From assembly GCA_036971715.1 (NCBI GenBank), contig JAVHJL010000012.1:1054001-1118000 (forward strand): a stretch of DNA of 64,000 bases, given 5' to 3'. The notes under the pieces were generated by a model. The model saw only the letters and a list, made by a program, of their open reading frames with translations, did no database searches and had not been told where the DNA came from. Position 1 is the stretch's first letter. Each line of letters begins with the position of its first letter. Made by a program: the position numbers and the translations under genes. Shown here piece by piece: positions 52,173-63,700 of this stretch. The stretch is from Arthrobotrys musiformis (Eukaryota; Ascomycota; Orbiliomycetes; Orbiliales; Orbiliaceae).

Positions 52173-54081
52173 GCGAACCGCCTCTTCCTCCGATGCAACA
52201 TCGTCCAATAACCTTTCGTATTCCCCGTTCGACATAGCGTGTACCGCGCCGACCGTCACCCCGGCCATAACCTCCTCGTTCTGCCATTCCTCGTTCGCGG
52301 TAACATAAGAATTTGGGCCTGAGCTGGGATCACTGGGTCACTCGGAATGGACGTGTTGGGCGATTCTATTGGCGTAGACATCAACGACTTGGCTCTGTCT
52401 ACAAGGTTTGTCACAGCACTTTTGAACAGTCTAGTGGTTAACCCTGGCTCATTAGGTTCATCACGATTACACATTGAAGACGAAATCGCAGAATGAAAGT
52501 CAGTTTCTGAAGCTCTGGTATGTCCTCCACGTTCACCGTATTCACCTTTTCCTTTTCCGTTCCTTCTTTCCTCCACCTGCAGCGTTAATCGACGCATCCT
52601 GTCCATAATGTCTCCCACGGTTTGGGGGTTCCCGCTTTGGGGTTGGGGAGACGTTGGCTGCTGCTGTTGAGCTTGCTGCTGCTGTTGGGCTTGCTGCTGC
52701 CGTTGCGCTTGCTCTTGGCTGAGTTGACGCATGATATCCATCATCTGACTTAATCGATAGGTTGTCGTATCTGCGGCGTCGGTGTTTCCGTCGCGGAGAC
52801 CATCATTGTCTCCATTCGCGTTCGCGGCCGAGTTTTCGATAATCCGGCCTAGGCCGTACCATCCGTCGAACTGAATTCTTCTAGCGCCACTTCGGCTGGC
52901 CGTTCCACTTCCGCCGCTTCCGCCACCGCCCCTGCGGTCACCGTTGTCCATTATCTCCGCCGCCATTGCCAGATATGCCCTGTCTAACGACTCCATCTCC
53001 CTTTGCTCCTCCTCAGTAGCACCAATGCTCGCAAAATAGCTTTCTCCCCTTCTCACATTCTTCTTACAGTCCCAACTGATGTGAACTTCTTCTCCGCGCT
53101 TGTAGCGCCTTAACTTGCCATTGCCGTTGCCATTGCCGTTGTCCTTCCAACCAAGGAGTTTTTGACCAAGGTGATTCCTATCCCCATTTGTAGCTCTCCG
53201 CTTACCATCTCTTTCTCTAGAATTATCTCGACTGCGATATCCATCACTCCGATAACCACTTCCTCTCGAACTATCACGACTTCGTCCTCGTCCTCGATCA
53301 TGATCTTCTCGACTTCGGTCTCGACTTCGATCTCGATTGCGATCTCGATTATAACCGCCGCGGTCACGACTGCTCTCCCAACTGAAGTTCCCCTTTCCGT
53401 AACCGTATCCGTTACCACCGCCGTTACCATATCCGTTGACACCGCCGCCGAATCTTGAACGCTCATTGGATCTGGCGTAGCGACACGGGCGTCGCGTGAC
53501 CTACTACCATTACGGTAGCCGCCACCGCTCCTCTACGGAGATCTTCCACGTCGGTAACCGTTACCACCTCGATGTCCGCCACCTGGCTTGACATCGCGAA
53601 GTCGTTTGGTGAGAGACCTATTTCTTTCCCATCTTGCTTTTTGGTCGTTCTCCAATCGACTTAGAGTTCTGCGGTACTCTGCTAAACCTTGAAATCTAGC
53701 ATAGTCTGCAGCCGCTCTATATTCATCGTGGTGGATACTCTGGTGGATTTGGGTGATGAGGTTTTTCTCGTCGTATTTCACGCCGGAGACGGTGTTAAGG
53801 AGACGCAGTTTGTGCATGACGAACTCATTAATGGAGCGTCCCTGCATTAGCGAATCTGGTTGGTTATTTACCCAATCGCGGCGTAGTATTTCCTTCCATG
53901 CAGTTACTGACTCCGCAGTCAGTTCCTGGTCTTTTTCGTCCAAACTTAGCCTAGTTGAATCAGCGGGCACTTCAGGCAATTGTCTTGTCGTGATTAGTCT
54001 CGGTCCTGTGGCTGCGGGTAAAGTGATCTTAAGGGAATCGTTCTGAAGTCTTTGTGCTTTCGAAGGCTTTTTCTTGACCAT
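52173..54081 (-). mobile_element. LTR-element fragment E: gag with RS/Gly-rich region
   Basis: ATG at 54081. The first frame (54081-53533) is a gag-like protein, MVKKKPSKAQRLQNDSLKIT, AWKEILRRDWVNNQPDSLMQ and RSINEFVMHKLRLLNTVSG. It continues after shifts through a Gly/Asn and Ser-Arg-Asp-Arg-rich segment (53.5-53.1 kb) and a degenerate knuckle-like VHISWDCKKN into the frame 53056-52256 (SYFASIGATEEEQREMESLD, Gln-rich runs). Coding continues in another frame to about 52175 (GAVHAMSNGEYERLLDDVAS), where it meets the end of fragment C. No pol domain is included. Confidence 0.7.
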
Positions 54082-54309
54082 TGGTTCGATTCGACAGCCA
54101 ACGCACCACCCAAATTACATACAAAACGACGAAATTCACAACGTCAGAAATCGACGGGTTCTTAATAAAAAAAATTAAGAAAAATCACAGTTATTCTATA
54201 TACTATAACTAAGGTGGTTCTTAAATTTATTTGGTTTTGAATGTGTATTGAGGGTGCTGTTGAGACGGCGGTATTTCACATAGTAAGTTTGTCTGACCAA
54301 CGGGTTATC

Positions 54310-54924
54310 GAGGCGACTGGCTTGGTATGGGAGTCCAAAAGTTCACCTTCGATTCGCGTTCACGCTCACGCCTACGTTCCGTGTTTATAGAGTTATTTTG
54401 GACAGGAGTGTACGGAAACGGATGAATTGTATTATTTGAAGGGAATTGAAAAGGAAGCTATATAAGGAAATGGGACAGGAAATGGAACTGGGACAATCGA
54501 GGCAGGCGACGCCTGGTTGATGATGTGAAATGTGTTGTAGACGACGTTGGATTTTGTGGTTGTGGTTGTGTTGGAGGCGCTCGGGGATTTTAGTTCAGCT
54601 CCGGGGGAAGTCACCTCAACTACGGCTTCGGCGACCGTGGGTCCAAAACTGACTAGGGGAGCAGACGATTAGAGACTAGCGGTCTCCAGGTCTCGAGCAG
54701 GGGTATCAAATAGTCCAATCACGGGCAAGCGATCAGAATAATGGGGGTACGTAGTGGATCCAAGGCCAAGTGGCCCCGAACGGCCTTGTACTATGTATGT
54801 ACGCTCTTATGGCTGTCACAGTCTCGAGATACGCTTTAAGAATACAGAGTATGTACAGAGTACTCCGTAGAATCCGGCGGAAAGGGGTAATCGAGTGTTG
54901 GCATGGCAGCATAGTCATAGTCAT
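54310..54924 (-). mobile_element. LTR-element fragment D: inverted copy of the C leader
   Basis: Its reverse complement aligns with 50480-51040: both contain GAAGCCG(C/T)AG, CAACCACAACCACAAAATCC, AACGTCGTCTACAACACATT and AACACGGAACGTAGGCGTGA in the same order. Both also encode KAYLETITALRAYK-like peptides (KAYLETVTAIRAYI here). The match ends near 54310, after which the sequence is unrelated to fragment C and leads to the fragment E gag at 54081. Confidence 0.8.
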
Positions 54925-55393
54925 AGATAGATAGATGGCGTAGCAACCGATGTGTTGTCTTATGTAACTATTTAGTTAGCTCTCTGGCAAGAATGAAACC
55001 TCATCCCGTTTACAATCTTCAACCACGCCTACACGGAGCTCCACCACCAGGTGCCGTGGGGCCACCGGGGCTTCGATTTCGGGCGAAACTTCGGGATAAC
55101 TTGACCTTGTGATACAGAAGGACGCCTGGACGATGAAGTCCAGGTTATGAGCACCAAAGACGCTCGGGAACGGTGATATCACGATGCACGAGAGTGGAGG
55201 AGAACTTGACTTGATTGTTGATGGTCCTGAGTTCTAAAATCTACTCTGTACACTGCTTTAGCAGTCGGGCATAATTTCTATTGCGGGCAATTTTTTTGCC
55301 CAACTATCCCGTGGCTTCTCATTCTCTGTACGCTGCTCGGCCCAGTGGCACAACAACAAAATAATAATCTGACGCATACGATAAATGAATTAA
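54925..55393. other. No gene seen
   Basis: Contains a short ATAG microsatellite (near 54918-54935), a minus-strand weak frame (55182-54976), and at 55253-55264 the 12-mer CTGCTTTAGCAG that also starts the repeats at 9694 and 10192. Confidence 0.4.
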
Positions 55394-57804
55394 TTACATC
55401 GGAAGAGGAATATCGAAGTGTTCAGATGTCGAATGATGATCGTCAGGACACCGACGTTTTGGAAGCGGAGAATAAAGCGCTAGGTCACCTTCATGTGGCC
55501 TCTTTACCTTGGTTGTGGTTAAGCTTGGCGAATTAGCGGTGGGCTCGTCCTCGTCCTCGCCATCGATCGTGTCACTTTCTGTCGTATTGCTACCAAAATC
55601 GCGGACAGAAGACAAAAATCTTGTAGTATCCTCCGACTCCGACCCCGGCCCCTGGTCCTCTAGTTCTCTTAAGAAATCTAAGTATTCCTCCTCAGAGAAA
55701 CCTACGGCCAAGTCGACTGCACAATACACAAGAGATCAGAATGGTCATTTGATATCTATTTAGAGGAGCTTTGTTCTTACCTTGAGATCGTTCGGTGACC
55801 TCTGCACCACCTCCGTGAACGAGAAGAACTGAGCGATCAGAGGTGTTGTTGGTTTGTTCGCTGGTGCTTCCGTGGAATAACACATTAGAGGTGCCAGTAA
55901 AATCTCGGCCTACACAGTCCCCATTCTTGCACTGACTTCTGCTTTGCCGCCGTAGTATTCGCTGCTCAGTATTCCCTTGGCTGAACAAGACTAGATGTTC
56001 CCGGCTTCGATAGTCAGTATACGGTCCTATGTTATGCGGCGCAATAAAAGCTCGGGGCTGGTGGTCAAAACTTGGGCACCTAGGACATATCCATTGGTGT
56101 TTCCGCAAGCAGTCGCTCGGCCTTAGGTCATATTCTTTGAAAATGCAGCGAAAACGATCGACTAGGCCGCACTTCGTACATGCAATCGCCTCCCAGTCTC
56201 CACGCAAGCGGCTACTACATTTAGTACATTTCAACCATTTGCCTTCATTTCGTCTAGTTCCCTTTTTGTTCCTGAAAGTCCTGATCTTCTCGAGACTGAG
56301 ACATGGCCTCTGTCTAAGGACTTCTTGGAAAGTAGTCGCTAGGCTTTTGAATCCTCGGTCAGAATCTGCGAGAAATTCACCACGAGTACCCACCAAAGCA
56401 CTCGCAGCTCTTTCCATCGATGAAACACTCCATACAGACGTCGTAATTGCTATCCTCGGATTCCGGACCTTGTTTTCTTGGCGTAGTTTGAGAGCAGTTC
56501 TTGCAGGTTAAAAATCTATTATAGATATCACAATGACAAAAGGAACAAATTACATTATATTCAGCAGGGATGGTTATGAGCCGCGGCTTCGCTCCAGGGA
56601 GCGACGCCGAGAAAACCTCATCCTTCAAGATTTTGACCCATATTTCGAATAGCTTGGGGAAATCGTTCTTAATTGTCTGTCGCAGCTGGTGGCAAATCCC
56701 GGGCTTCATTAGATCGCTGGCATATGTTTTCAAGGTATGATGTACCGTAGCCTTCGTTTTGTACACCTCATGCCTATAAACATTGCGCATATCCTCTAGC
56801 CCCCCAGATATGGCTTTGGTCAAGGTGTCTGTGGTCACCCTATTCCAAGCAATTTTTATTGTGGCCGTCCCTCTATTCCAAACCTGATGTGGCGCTAATG
56901 ACGGAACGAGCACAAGGTCTCCAAGTTTCTGCTCTAATATGTAAACCTCAAATGGCGCTTTTTGTAGATCTGTAATACTCGCGGAGAGGGCCTCTTCTGA
57001 GAGATTGCGCCCTAGTACGCGTGACCAATACCGGGCGGCATCGTCCTTGCGTGAAGCTGGGATAATAAACCATACACCGCTACCCTCGCCGCCCTCCTGA
57101 CTCTTTTCAGAGGCGGCAACCATCAGGTTGTGACCAAGTGTCGCACACATTTCCACGTGCGCAGGTGTATGGGTACCCTCATACCCAATATAATACATCA
57201 GGTTCTCAGCTTGGGCCTTTTCTGGGAGACAGGACATTAGGTCGCCAGTTCTTGAGAGGGGCCAGTGGGACTCGGGGATCAATTTTTTAAGGCCATTGAC
57301 CCATTCCTGGGGTAGTGTAAGGTCCTTGGCGTAGATATGCTCTCGTGTTGTTCTAGGTTCGGGTTGAATTTAAAGCGCGGCTCGGCATCTCGTTGATATA
57401 ACCCTGGATAGTCGTACAGATATTTTTCTTTTTGTGGATATCCCAAACTTCAATCTCTATATACAGCAAAAAATCTAATCGTTATTCACTTATTTCAAGA
57501 TCACAGAGAAGCAAGAAAACTTACTTTCTAAACCATAGTGCGACTTCAACCAATCCAAACTGTACACCTTTTCTGGCCAGTGACTCTTCTGGTGGAAGCC
57601 ACTTAAAACGACTGGTATGCCTCGGCCGCCGTATTCATCGTATATTTGACCCAAAAACTCAGTGGTGATGTTCTGTTCGCTCACGTCGATTCGCTTAACG
57701 GCACGGAAATTTTTGGTGTTTTCGATTAGATTCTGTATGTTTAGGGTTGGGTCTATTGCATGTCGAACTGACACAACTGGCTTCGGTTTCTGTTGTTGCC
57801 CCAT
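55394..57804 (-). pseudogene. JmjC-domain protein with CDCA7-like zinc finger, two frameshifts
   Basis: Exon 1 (57804-57525) reads GGRGIPVVLSGFHQKSHWPE. An intron (57524-57457) joins in phase to KIEVWDIHKKKNICTTIQGY. A shift near 57365 leads to PRTTREHIYAKDLTLPQEWV, AENLMYYIGYEGTHTPAHVE (metal-binding His and Glu) and LVLVPSLAPHQVWNRGTATI (second His), then a Cys cluster CSFCHCDIYNRFLTCKNCSQ and CMECFIDGKSCEC. A shift near 56390 leads to a second cluster CTKCSSRL, ACTKCGLV, RFRCIFKEYDL and WICPRC. The last intron (55780-55717) joins in phase to an acidic tail ending at 55394. The fold is a JmjC oxygenase joined to a zf-4CXXC_R1-like finger, a fungal combination. Demethylase activity is not established. 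Confidence 0.8.
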
Positions 57805-59469
57805 CGTGTGATATATGTTGCGGTGCTTTGGTCGCTTTGAATGGTGATGTGAAGCTCAAATCTGTCGATCCTTTATATATATACTTAGGGATATAGGTAG
57901 GTAGGCATATACCTAGGGATGTAGAAACGGGCCACGGCATAAAACCCAACAAACACAACCAGCGCAAGATTGTGGCAAGGTTCTTTGTTGGTGCACACTG
58001 AATTCATGAAAATGGAAGATTAATCGCCCAATTTTGCGATTTCAAAGCCATCCAACGCCAAGGACAAACACGAAACAGGAAAGTCAAATTTGTTTCCTCA
58101 AATACAACATCTTGGACCAATCGTTGTTCAGCAACAAGAATACCTCATTTCTTCTATTATCTTCCACTCGGGATAACCGTCCTCAGTAAGAGTTTATGCT
58201 GCATCAAGTAAAGAAGGTGTGTGCCCTTGTCATCTCACAACACCACTTCTCATATCAAGAGAAACATGTCGCAGCTTCTCCCATTGCTTGTATTCCATAA
58301 ACCTAGATCATCTTCCAGCCCTTCGAAATCTTGTGTGTGTGTGTATGTGTGTTTTGGGGGGGTAAAACCCCCAGAAACAGGCTCTAGGCTTCTTATAAAA
58401 CTGTTCTAATATCAATCATTGGCCTGGGGTATTTCAGGTGATTTAGCGCGTAACCCATATGTCCGGCCCGACGGCGATGTAGGTTTCAGGGTTCGAAGTT
58501 TGGCGACGTTCATATTGCACGTATCTATTTGGTTGGAAAGTCGAGATAGAATAATGTGAGCTGGTTTGCCGGCCGGAATCCCGCGTGAAACTCTCGATAT
58601 CCAATTACTTAGCTACGCTAGTATCCTTTATGCATGAAATTGACGCGAAGCCTAAAATTTCATTTTTCACCGAAATATTACTGAAACTTTATATACTATA
58701 GCCACTACTACACCTGGAATTTACAGATGACCTTATTTTCTCCCATGCAATGTCAATTTTTTTTATAAAAAAAAAACCTACTTTCATTATTTGTGACAGT
58801 AGTTCTATGTATGTATGTACTGATGGGTAAATTCCAAGGCATAGCCCGACTAGGGTAAGTTTAACCAGTGATATCCCCTTTGAGGCTTAGCGGCTTCAAA
58901 CCGAATTTTGGGGGTGGCCTGTAAGAATACGAACAATTATTGTCGCCCACCACATCGCGGATGTCCCAAGTAGGAAGTATTCCAGCTGAATTAGTTGAAG
59001 CGCTCGCCAGTTCGCTAGTTTCTGATGTGTATAAGACGGCAAACCCATGCAAGAATCCCTGTTCGTTCTGCCTTTTCAAAGCTGTTCCGCTTGAACATGC
59101 CGTTTGAATGTACTGCTGTGCCAGATGCGAGCCCCAGACTACATAGTGCCAGATTGCAATTGCGCTAGTTCCGGATTAGTTAGGCCGCAAGACCGGGCAT
59201 AAGGCAGAGGAGACCAACGTTGGCGCTGCCAATCGAATAGCAAAATTCTATTTTAATCTGAGTGTCGTATTAGTCGGGCGCCAAAAGGGTTATTATGAAA
59301 ACCCCGTGGGTCTTCTAACCCAATTTGGTTTCTGGGGTTTTATGCACATAATGATCTTGATTTATGACGGTTGTGCGCTTGCTCCAGACCTTGTACCACG
59401 CGTTGACTTGTTCGCTCTACTATGGTTGTGTGCAAAAAGAAAACCCCTCTAGATCCAGAAGGGATGATC
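57805..59469. other. No supported gene
   Basis: Short frames only. A GT microsatellite (about 58333-58354) and a 10-A stretch near 58769-58779 are present. The minus-strand frame 59079-58861 has no recognisable features. The right part adjoins the truncated end of copy B. Confidence 0.4.
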
Positions 59470-59510
59470 CTTGTCCTCGTGTTTTGAGACGCTGATATCG
59501 TCTTCATATA

Positions 59511-59849
59511 GTGCGATTTTTCGGAGATATGCTGGTGTAGCTTTGTTTTCGACTTAAACTTCTCGCCGCAGGCCTTGCATTGGAAGCCGTCGTTGTTTTC
59601 CTTGTAGACGTCGGGTATTGACAGGTGTGTCTTCTTCTTTCTAACTTCCTTCATGAAGTTCGCCGTCCCCGTAACCTTCTCAGAGTAGTCATATCCGAGA
59701 GGCTTGGGCTCCACCACATTCACCACATAACCAAACTCGACGTCCTCCTTCTCGCCATTCTCGGTTTCCTCTGTCTCCTCGTTTTCGCTAAAAGTCTCTT
59801 CTTCCACTTCACCGCTTTCGATTCGCGCCAGAACTTGCTGCCAGCCCAA
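59511..59849 (-). CDS. Pre-protease segment with C2H2 finger (copy B)
   Basis: The frame begins near 59849 and reads MGWQQVLARIESGEVEEETF, then the finger CKACGEKFKSKTKLHQHISE with the final His at 59513-59511. The finger matches copy A in spacing and at most positions. After about 59500 the reading no longer resembles copy A protease, marking the truncation. Confidence 0.78.
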
Positions 59850-60292
59850 ATCTGGTCCGGGCGCATTATCATTTGCGCCACTTCCTCATAATCCTCATTC
59901 TCACTTTCATACTCCTCTTCCTCTGCTGACATCTCCATAGCAAACCAACCGAATTCTTCTTCCTGCGCGAAGTCCGCCTGCGCCTGCTCTGCGTAGAAAC
60001 CGTCCTCTTCCTCCTCTTCCTCCTCTTCCTCGTCGTTTTCGCCGAAGTACGCATCCACAATTTCCCAAAAACCCTGCTGGCTGACCGTCGCATCTTCCGC
60101 TCTTTCCATGGCAGCAAAGTAAGCATTCTCAGTATCGTCGTACGCCTCTTTCGATTCGCCCCAGCCCATTTCGATATAATAGGCTGTCTTCTTTTTGTCC
60201 TTGTCGGGACAATTGCGCAGCCAATGACCGGGCTTTCCACAACCAAAGCAACCTGGTTTCAGCACGGCGTCCTTTCTTTTTTCTTCTTCCAT
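59720..60292 (-). CDS. Gag nucleocapsid and acidic segment (copy B)
   Basis: Open frame with the CCHC knuckle CFGCGKPGHWLRNC, then YYIEMGWGESKEAYDDTENA, FWEIVDAYFGENDEEEE and long Glu runs. It aligns with copy A 5350-5040. The frame continues a little beyond the natural shift point near 59860 into a basic, probably out-of-frame end. Confidence 0.8.
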   Translation of the reverse strand: MEEEKRKDAVLKPGCFGCGKPGHWLRNCPDKDKKKTAYYIEMGWGESKEAYDDTENAYFAAMERAEDATVSQQGFWEIVDAYFGENDEEEEEEEEEDGFYAEQAQADFAQEEEFGWFAMEMSAEEEEYESENEDYEEVAQMIMRPDQIWAGSKFWRESKAVKWKKRLLAKTRRQRKPRMARRRTSSLVMW

Positions 60293-62095
60293 ACGTTTTT
60301 CCCTGGGATATTTGTTCTTTTTGCCGACTCCTTTACCCCTGACCTTGTCTATTTGTTTTTTGTATTGGCGTTTTACTGACTGGTTATGGGTCTTTGGCTT
60401 GTCCGAGTTTTTGTAGTAGGGCGTATTGTATGGTTTTTTTGGCTGATATTTTGTGGTGTAGGTGGTTGTCCTCGTTCTTTCGGTCTCCGTCCTCTCTCTT
60501 TCGACTTTCTTCCTCGCCGTATCCTGCTGTTACACCAAACCTGTACGGTAACGTTCGATTGCGTTCACCTCGTACACTTTGGTGTAAGCATGGCCTATTG
60601 AAAGCTTCAGATCTTGTGTTTTTGCCTCAAAACCTCTATGGATTTCATCGACTTGATTTCTAGCGTCCGTTTCTCCACACATACGCAAAGGCCTCAACTT
60701 CTTATCGAAATAGTCTAATGGGTCCTCCACTGACCAGTCAGACATATAGGCAACCATTCTCAACCTCAACCCCCCATCCGCAGTCACAAAATCCCTTGTC
60801 AGGAACTCAATCCACTTAGCTGCGCTATCGGAAAGTTCATCTTTCTCTTCTTACAGTAAGTTCTCCTTCCAGGTCTGTGCAATGTTGTTCCCCATGCACA
60901 ATGGTAATGTCGCCCTCACTCTGTGCCCGTCTGGATGTCTTGCCAATGCCTCCTTGATTTGTTCGACAAAACGCCACACAGCTTCTGGGTCAGGGTGCTT
61001 CTTTGGACAGAATTTCTCCTGTCCGCAGATTGCCTCTGGTGCCAACGGCTTCGTATTGTTATTTTTCATCTCCTGCTGTATGACCATCTGCGCTCACAAT
61101 CTATTCGAGATTTCCTCGTTCCTTGTAGCTCTTTCTGCTGCCAAATCGAAATGTTGTTCTTGTGATCTCAGGAAACGATTCATTAGCGCTTCTTCTGGTA
61201 GCATCTCCGTACCCACGAAGTATTTTTATCCTTTATATGCCTATTTGAGTAGATTATTAACTGTTTGGTCGTATGAATTTTCTGTATTGTGGGATTTGTT
61301 TCTGTTTATGGTAAATTTCGAGAATTTCGAAAAAGTTGTACTTGCTGACCTCTCTGTTCTCAATAGTTGTCTCTGCAAATCCGCCCCTGCTTGCACCGCC
61401 GTCGCCTGGGACCACGGCGTCGACCTTCCCGACCCTGAGGCCTGAGAAGTCTATGCCCATGGTAATTTCTTCCCTCTCAACGACGAAAGTATTCCTGGTT
61501 TACTACTCACTCCCCTCCTCTTTCCATCATGCAATACCGGCCTGGTCTCGTACATTTATGGGTCCTCCCCGATGTATCCGGTCATGGGCGTCGTCGGCGC
61601 CGGAGTTGGAGTTTCAACCAATGTTGGAACCGGTGATTCGTTCAGGAACCGTTCTATAACACTCCTATGCGCTATTGTCTCCCTTGCCTTTAATAGAGTC
61701 GTAACTAACGCTAACTTTTCTCTTGAACCCATAGATGTTCCCATCTTCGTTTCCGTTTGCTTGGTTCCAGCGTCAGACTTTGGCGTCCAGTCGTCGAGTG
61801 CAAAATCCCCTTGCTGAAACTTTTCTTACCAGCCTTTCAACTTCGGCTCGGGACCTTACTCTCCTTCATACCTGTGCCTCAATACCCGATTTTGCGCCTC
61901 CATTATTTTGTCATATCTTGGATGAGCTCGATCCACCACCAACGTCTCGGAAAGGCCAATCTGCCTCAAATAAAAGATTGCCTCCGACGAATCCTTGAAG
62001 TACGACTTCTTCTCCGTCGTTTTTTCGACAACAGCTATCTTCTTCTTCGTCGTTTTGTATATTATGGGTCTGAGATGTCCTTATAGCTATTTCAT

Positions 62096-63200
62096 GCCTT
62101 CAATGCACTTAGAGGGGGTTGAGGCTGCGGAAATAACGGTGAAACGGGGTCGATGCGCATGCTTAAGGACGTTGAACTGCGAAGGTAGACATGCGAAACC
62201 GAAGCATTTCTAATCCAGAGGTTGTGACGTTCGCTCTAGAAGATAGGGAAAGGTGAAACGAAGAATAAACTTTGGGGCAGAGGTGAATAAGAAGAGCTCA
62301 ACGATGTCTTGACCAGAAATCGCATCTAACCTCACATTTTCTCCTATACTAAAGGCAGCCGAAGGTTTCCAATATTAACATTTGATAACTTTGCATACGA
62401 CACCGCGACCTGACGAAGCAAACAAATGGTGACAACCACAGACGAGTCGAATGCCGCAATACCCAGCCAGAGTGTTGCCAAGAGTTCGCTCCAGACCAGT
62501 CGATAGGTGTGCGTTGTGGATTGGCGACCCTTCTTGTGTTGGGTTGTGGATGTGTTGTGGTAGTCTCGGGACCTTTGCCTTCGCCTCATTGTACCAACCA
62601 TCGCACCAACCAACCACCTCATCGACACCGACCATCTCGTCGACACCAACATACGAGCCCGATACCCATCTTGGATCGACGAGCGTTGCAGTATGTTCCC
62701 TTATCGCGAGGCTATGGATGGGTGGGTTATCTCATAGGTTCGTTGGCCCAACAGCTCCTCCTCCTCGATATGTTCACCCATCAGTCCCAGCTTCAAGCGA
62801 TCATCATCCCATCATCCCGTCATCCCATCATCCCCCCATCCTCGCACCTCCGTTATCTTCCATCACCTTCCTCCAGCCCCCATCAGCTTCTTGACCGGCA
62901 TTATCCTCTTCCCCCTTCGTGGCATTGACTGTGTTCTGCTTCGTCCTGCCACCCATGCCTTCATCATCCTTTCATTTAGAACGGCATCGCTCCTCTGCGA
63001 CCCAGAGCATTCCACAAAGTCAATCTCATATCTCACACTCCCTTCCTCTCGACGGCGTCTTCTTCTTACAGTGCCCTACACCTAAACATACATCCCATGT
63101 TATACTAACACACTATCTTTCGTTAGCTCGAATCGTTACATTAGGACAGGGCAAACCGGGCTGATGGATGCACTCCGAACAATCTTCGTATATAGTAGGC
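62096..63200. other. Upstream flank of copy B; CATCC microsatellite; no gene seen
   Basis: This should hold the 5' leader and any LTR of copy B, but no LTR pair can be tested because the 3' end of copy B is gone. A degenerate CATCATCC/CATCCC microsatellite lies at about 62800-62845. Overlapping Ser/Pro/His-rich frames here result from low complexity. Confidence 0.4.
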
Positions 63201-63207
63201 CTGGTAG

Positions 63208-63700
63208 ACTGGCTCTCAAAAAGTCATGTGAGGGCCTTACAAATTACGTATGGTGACGCGGAATCACACGACAGCACGGGGTATACGTTGCTGTTTCGCC
63301 CGGGAATTAGAACCAAGCCACAACGCCAATCGGACATGCAGGAGGCCATTCAATAGTCAGGGGGGGCGCGGGTTGCTAGTTACCGAAGGTGTTGGTGTGA
63401 TGAATCGTCGTGCATTTGGTGAATCTGAAAGACTGGCTCTAACAAAGTCATGTGAGGATTCCCACATGTTGCGAGGACGAACCACGTCACTCCCAAGGAA
63501 CTGGTGAACCGTCCTTCCAGTCTATTCTATTCCATCCACCGTAAACTTGCAGCGAGAGTAGTGGGGTTGGGAAAAGAGCTGTCGGTTATACGCTTGAGTC
63601 GATCGGGACTTGACCATGCAAACCGACGGAGGCGGACTAGACAACAACGGTGTATATTTTAGACCCGACAAACTGGCTCCAGAAAAGTCATGTGAGGATT
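63208..63700 (+). repeat. 27-29 bp motif repeated three times
   Basis: ACTGGCTC, four to five variable bases, then AAAGTCATGTGAGG occurs at 63208-63234, 63432-63460 and 63672-63700. Spacing is 224 and 240 bp. The sequence between copies is largely different, so this is not a simple tandem repeat; conserved boxes inside a diverged repeat or a regulatory motif are possible. Confidence 0.7.

Larger units (their letters stand above)
59470..62095 (-). mobile_element. Ty3/gypsy copy B: truncated gag with C2H2 finger, RIP-type stops
   Basis: From an ATG at 62095 one frame can be followed about 2.2 kb to roughly 59870 with stops but without a frameshift. It contains YDKIMEAQNRVLRHRYEG, EQHFDLAAERATRNEEISNR, PEAICGQEKFCPKKHPDPEA, NQVDEIHRGFEAKTQDLKLS, a CCHC knuckle (60209-60250) and acidic runs. 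A single shift near 59860 leads to KPLGYDYSEKVTGTANFMKE and the C2H2 finger (59511-59579). Homology to copy A stops soon after the finger, so protease to chromodomain are missing. Eleven stops in the gag frame are each explained by one C-to-T change. Confidence 0.88.

Noticed and set aside
53110..53466. Val/Ile/Glu-rich minus frame and Ser/Thr/Ile-rich plus frame in the fragment E region
   Set aside because: They are shadows of the Ser-Arg-Asp-Arg-rich gag segment read in other frames.
62451..62928. Long Ser/Pro/His-rich plus-strand frames
   Set aside because: Low-complexity CATCC and TTCC-rich DNA gives open frames by chance; no domain or splice support.
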